Shown: in pieces, positions 6,140-9,394 of the stretch
Layout of the letters: each line of letters begins with the position of its first letter
Position numbering within the stretch: position 1 is the first letter of the stretch
DNA from: Bacillota bacterium
Lineage (GTDB): Bacteria > Bacillota > Clostridia > Tissierellales > Sporanaerobacteraceae
Direction of reading: 5' to 3'
Length of the DNA: 9,394 bases
Assembly (NCBI GenBank): GCA_029779375.1
Contig: JAKPAR010000166.1
Span: 1-9,394 of the forward strand
The notes under the pieces: model-generated
What the model was told of the DNA's origin: nothing
The model's database searches: none
The model's input: the letters and a program-made list of their open reading frames with translations, nothing else
Made by a program: the position numbers and the translations under genes

Positions 6140-8176
6140 ATGGTAAACAATATTGATATTTCAAAAGCTATGACTATTAAGTTAGACAATGAATTGCCTC
6201 CAATGCCTAAATTTGTTGAAGGTGTAAGGAGAGCACCAAAGAGAGAATTTAATTTAACACAAAAAGAAACTGAAATAGCACTAAAGAATGCACTAAGATA
6301 TGTTCCAGAAGAATTGCATGAAAAATTAGCTCCAGAGTTTCTAGAAGAGCTATATACTCGTGGAAGAATCTATGGATATAGATTTAGACCAGAAGGACAA
6401 ATCAAGGGCAAACCCATAGATGAGTACAAAGGCAATTGTATTGAAGGAAAAGCTTTTCAAGTAATGATAGACAACAATTTAGATTTTGATGTAGCATTGT
6501 ATCCTTATGAACTTGTGACTTATGGGGAAACAGGACAGGTATGCCAAAACTGGATGCAGTATAGACTTATAAAAAAATATCTTGAAGAATTGACAGATGA
6601 GCAAACTCTTGTAGTTGCATCAGGGCATCCTGTAGGACTATTTAAATCTTTCAAACATAGTCCAAGAGTCATCATAACAAATGCATTGATGGTTGGTATG
6701 TTTGATGATCAAGAACACTGGATAAAAGCTCAAGCTATGGGATTTGCAAACTATGGGCAAATGACTGCTGGTGGATGGATGTATATAGGGCCTCAAGGAA
6801 TAGTTCATGGAACATATAATACTATTTTAAATGCAGGTAGATTAAAACTTGGAATTCCAGAAGATGGAGATTTAAGAGGACATTTATTTGTAAGTTCTGG
6901 ATTGGGAGGAATGAGTGGAGCTCAAGGAAAAGCTATAGAAATAGCTAATGGTGTTGGAATAATAGCTGAAGTTGATTATTCGAGAATAAAAACTAGATTG
7001 GATCAAGGATGGATAGATAGATGTTCAGATGATTTAGATGAAATATTCTGTATAGCTAATGAATATTTAGAGAAAAAAGAGCCTATAGCTATAGCTTATC
7101 ATGGAAATATTGTAGATTTACTTGAATATGTAGTTAAAAAAGATATAAAAATAGATCTTTTATCAGACCAAACTTCTTGTCATGCACCTTATGATGGAGG
7201 ATATTGTCCTCAAGGTTTGACTTTTGATGAGAGAACAGAAATGTTAAATACAGATAAAGAACAATTTGTTAAACTTGTAGACAAGACATTGAGACATCAT
7301 TTTGAATTGATAAAAGAATTGGTAGATAAAGGAACTTATTTCTTTGACTATGGAAATAGCTTTATGAAAGCAGTATTCGATGCAGGAGCTAAAGAAATAG
7401 CTAAAAATGGAGTTGATGAAAGCGAAGGGTTCATATTCCCATCTTATGTAGAAGATATAATGGGACCAATGCTATTTGACTATGGATATGGACCATTTAG
7501 ATGGGTATGCCTAAGTGGAAAACATGAGGATTTGATAAAAACTGATAAGGCTGCAATGGATTGTATAGATCCAAATAGACGTGGACAAGATAGAGACAAT
7601 TATATTTGGATAAGAGATGCAGAAAAACATGCTTTGGTTGTAGGAACTCAAGCAAGAATACTTTATCAAGATGCACTAGGTAGAAGAGATATTGCTCTTA
7701 AATTCAATGAAATGGTAAGAAGTGGAGAAATAGGTCCTGTAATGATAGGAAGAGATCATCATGATACAGGTGGAACAGATTCACCATTTAGAGAAACTGC
7801 AAATATAAAAGACGGAAGCAATATAATGGCTGATATGGCTACTCATTGCTACGCAGGAAATGCTGCAAGAGGAATGAGCTTAATCGCTCTACACAATGGT
7901 GGTGGAGTAGGTATAGGGAAGTCTATCAATGGAGGATTTGGACTAGTACTTGATGGAAGCGAAAGAGTTGACCAAATCATAAATACTGCTATGCCTTGGG
8001 ATGTCATGGGAGGAGTAGCAAGAAGATCTTGGGCTAGAAATGAAAATTCAATAAAAACTTGTATTGAATATAATGAAAAACATGAAAAAACAGATCATAT
8101 AACTATTCCTTACGTAGCAAATGATGAACTTGTAAGAAAATTAGTTGATGAAACTTATGAAAAATATAATAAATAA
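6140..8176 (+). CDS. hutU: urocanate hydratase (urocanase), long animal-like form
   Basis: This cytoplasmic NAD+-dependent enzyme adds water to urocanate to give 4-imidazolone-5-propionate. It has 678 residues, against about 555 for the classical Bacillus/Pseudomonas enzyme, and matches the length of animal UROC1. Family blocks are intact: YGQMTAGGWMYIGPQG (205-220), GLGGMSGAQ (254-262), GPFRWVCLSG (451-460), GRDHHDTGGTDSPFRET (537-553) and HNGGGVGIG (585-593). The N-terminal NALRYVPEELH and C-terminal NGGFGLVLDGS stretches also look like the animal form. The cysteine in the ARICW motif of the short form (Cys410 in Pseudomonas putida) is Leu508 here (ARILYQD). Animal sequences, as I remember them, share this change. 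Cys457 in GPFRWVC is present where short forms have Ala. AGGAGG at 6127-6132 supports the ATG start. It lies between hutH and ftcD with gaps of 18 and 23 bases. Confidence 0.96.
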   Translation: MVNNIDISKAMTIKLDNELPPMPKFVEGVRRAPKREFNLTQKETEIALKNALRYVPEELHEKLAPEFLEELYTRGRIYGYRFRPEGQIKGKPIDEYKGNCIEGKAFQVMIDNNLDFDVALYPYELVTYGETGQVCQNWMQYRLIKKYLEELTDEQTLVVASGHPVGLFKSFKHSPRVIITNALMVGMFDDQEHWIKAQAMGFANYGQMTAGGWMYIGPQGIVHGTYNTILNAGRLKLGIPEDGDLRGHLFVSSGLGGMSGAQGKAIEIANGVGIIAEVDYSRIKTRLDQGWIDRCSDDLDEIFCIANEYLEKKEPIAIAYHGNIVDLLEYVVKKDIKIDLLSDQTSCHAPYDGGYCPQGLTFDERTEMLNTDKEQFVKLVDKTLRHHFELIKELVDKGTYFFDYGNSFMKAVFDAGAKEIAKNGVDESEGFIFPSYVEDIMGPMLFDYGYGPFRWVCLSGKHEDLIKTDKAAMDCIDPNRRGQDRDNYIWIRDAEKHALVVGTQARILYQDALGRRDIALKFNEMVRSGEIGPVMIGRDHHDTGGTDSPFRETANIKDGSNIMADMATHCYAGNAARGMSLIALHNGGGVGIGKSINGGFGLVLDGSERVDQIINTAMPWDVMGGVARRSWARNENSIKTCIEYNEKHEKTDHITIPYVANDELVRKLVDETYEKYNK

Positions 8177-8186
8177 ATTTTTTAGT

Positions 8187-8192
8187 AGGAGG
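8187..8192 (+). promoter_or_regulatory. ribosome binding site of ftcD
   Basis: AGGAGG lies seven bases before ATG 8200 and is a full match to the 16S rRNA tail. The hutU gene has an equally strong site at 6127-6132, so the two downstream enzymes appear to be translated independently at high rates. Confidence 0.8.
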
Positions 8193-8199
8193 AGATTCA

Positions 8200-9096
8200 A
8201 TGGCTAGACTTATAGAATGTGTTCCAAATTTTAGTGAAGGTAGAAATACAGAATTGGTCGAAAAAATATTGGACGAAGTAAGAAAAGTAGAAGGTGTGAA
8301 GCTACTTGATTATTCTTCAGACAAAGATCACAATCGTACAGTAGTTACTTTCATTGGAGAGCCAGAAAAGGTACTTGAAGCTGCATTTAATGCATGTAAA
8401 AGAGCTTCTGAACTAATTGATATGACAAAACATACAGGAGAACATCCAAGAATGGGTGCAACAGATGTTATACCTTTGATTCCTATATCTGATGTGACTA
8501 TGGAAGAGGCTGTAGAATTATCCAAAAAATTGGCAAAGAGAATAGGCGAAGAATTAAACATACCTGTATTTCTCTATGAAAAATCTGCAACAGCTTCTCA
8601 TAGAGAAAATTTAGCAGAAGTTAGAAAAGGCCAATATGAAGGAATGGCTGAGAAATTAAAAGAAGAAATGTGGAAGCCAGACTTTGGGCCAGCTGAGTTA
8701 AATATTAAATCTGGTGTAACAGCAGTAGGAGCTAGAATGCCATTAGTTGCATTTAATGTAAATTTGGGAACTAACGATATAACTATAGCTAAAAAAATAG
8801 CTAAAGCTGTAAGAGCAAGTAGCGGAGGATTAAAGTATTGCAAGGCTTTAGGCATAGAGATAAAAGAAAGAGATATTGTTCAAGTAACAATGAACATGGT
8901 AGACTATACAAAGACACCTCTATATAGAGTATTTGACATGATTGAAAGAGAAGCAAATAGATATGGTGTAAATGTCATAGGGAGTGAAATAATAGGATTA
9001 GTACCTATGAATGCTCTTATTGACTGTGCTGATTATTATTTAAAAATTGAAAACTTTGATTATGGACAAATACTAGAAAATAGAATATTTGAATAA
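8200..9096 (+). CDS. ftcD: glutamate formimidoyltransferase (monofunctional)
   Basis: This cytoplasmic enzyme moves the formimino group from N-formimino-L-glutamate to tetrahydrofolate, giving L-glutamate and 5-formimino-tetrahydrofolate. At 298 residues it covers only the formiminotransferase part of the bifunctional animal FTCD; the cyclodeaminase domain is absent. The family start ECVPNFSEGR (6-15) is clear. H82, in HTGEHPRMGATDVIP, falls at the same number as the catalytic His82 known from porcine FTCD. DHNRTVVTF (43-51) and VGARMPLVAFNVNLGTND in the second half are also typical. Its position before hutI implies that formiminoglutamate is routed to folate rather than hydrolysed by HutG. 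A separate cyclodeaminase (fchA-like) gene would be expected, perhaps downstream of hutI, but cannot be seen. The hutI ribosome binding site overlaps its stop codon. Confidence 0.95.
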   Translation: MARLIECVPNFSEGRNTELVEKILDEVRKVEGVKLLDYSSDKDHNRTVVTFIGEPEKVLEAAFNACKRASELIDMTKHTGEHPRMGATDVIPLIPISDVTMEEAVELSKKLAKRIGEELNIPVFLYEKSATASHRENLAEVRKGQYEGMAEKLKEEMWKPDFGPAELNIKSGVTAVGARMPLVAFNVNLGTNDITIAKKIAKAVRASSGGLKYCKALGIEIKERDIVQVTMNMVDYTKTPLYRVFDMIEREANRYGVNVIGSEIIGLVPMNALIDCADYYLKIENFDYGQILENRIFE

Positions 9097-9105
9097 GGTG
9101 ATAAA

Positions 9106-9394
9106 ATGAGAGCCACTGTAGTTATAAAAAATATTTCCAATTTGATAACCATGGAAGGCCCAAATAGACCTAGGGTTAAAGAAGAAATGAGAGATATTGG
9201 TCTAATTCAAAATGGAATTGTAGCTATAAATGGAGATGAAATCATCTATGTGGGAAAAGGAGAACTTCCATCCCACATAGATGTAGATGAAAAAACAATA
9301 TTTATTGATGCAAATGGGAAAACTGTAACTCCTGGACTTGTAGATTCTCATACTCATTTAGTTCATGGAGGTTCAAGGGAAAACGAACTAGCTA
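9106..9394 (+). CDS. hutI: imidazolonepropionase, N-terminal part cut by window end
   Basis: An open frame runs from ATG 9106 to the last base, giving 96 codons plus one base, with no stop. AAGGTG (9095-9100) overlaps the ftcD stop and lies five bases before the ATG, suggesting translational coupling. The enzyme is a cytoplasmic metal-dependent amidohydrolase that opens 4-imidazolone-5-propionate to N-formimino-L-glutamate. The visible part has the N-terminal small beta domain (VVIKNISNLIT, then AINGDEIIYVG). It then enters the barrel with TPGLVDSHTHLVHGGSREN, where H82-x-H84 supplies metal ligands and HGGSREN is the imidazolonepropionase form of this motif. The fourth place in the operon fits. 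The remaining roughly 320 residues lie beyond the window. Confidence 0.95.
   Translation, partial: MRATVVIKNISNLITMEGPNRPRVKEEMRDIGLIQNGIVAINGDEIIYVGKGELPSHIDVDEKTIFIDANGKTVTPGLVDSHTHLVHGGSRENELA

Noticed and set aside
1..9394. tRNA or rRNA genes, CRISPR arrays, insertion sequences, prophage or attachment sites
   Set aside because: The window is almost entirely coding, the two longer gaps (2392-2477 and 4467-4597) hold only promoter and terminator elements, and no direct repeats or transposase-like frames were seen.

Overview
This is an AT-rich window from a low-GC Gram-positive (Firmicutes) bacterium. Evidence: strong AGGAGG-type ribosome binding sites, AGA/GGA/ATA-rich codon use, TAA at all seven confidently placed ORF ends, a CcpA-like LacI regulator, and a histidine-degradation operon of clostridial flavour. 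The encoded proteins suggest an anaerobic, amino-acid-fermenting member of the Clostridia/Tissierellia. That placement is inference; no rRNA gene or other marker is present. Every gene lies on the + strand.

Left part (1-2391): the 3' part of a large signalling gene whose start is outside the window. It encodes TPR-like helical repeats, a GAF domain, a GGDEF diguanylate cyclase domain with a GGEEF active site and RxxD inhibitory site, and a second GAF-like domain. One in-frame TGA (1465-1467) interrupts the GGDEF domain with no change of frame. I call it a probable pseudogene, unless the TGA is a sequencing error or is read through.

Middle (2392-4481): a well-formed promoter drives a CcpA-like LacI-family repressor, which overlaps a small three-helix membrane protein gene by 20 bases. 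An RNA 2',3'-cyclic phosphodiesterase (thpR) gene follows. A perfect hairpin with a T-tract ends the cluster.

Right part (4482-9394): after a short AT-rich intergenic region with a perfect 13-bp inverted repeat, a compact operon begins: hutH, hutU, ftcD, hutI (hutI is cut by the window end). It takes L-histidine to urocanate, 4-imidazolone-5-propionate and N-formimino-L-glutamate. The formimino group is then moved to tetrahydrofolate, releasing glutamate. This is the folate-dependent branch rather than the HutG hydrolase branch. HutU is the long form resembling animal urocanase and lacks the cysteine of the classical bacterial enzyme.

I see no wholly new system here. The points most worth a second look are the in-frame TGA, the animal-like HutU, the palindrome at the hut promoter, and the altered effector loop of the LacI-type regulator.
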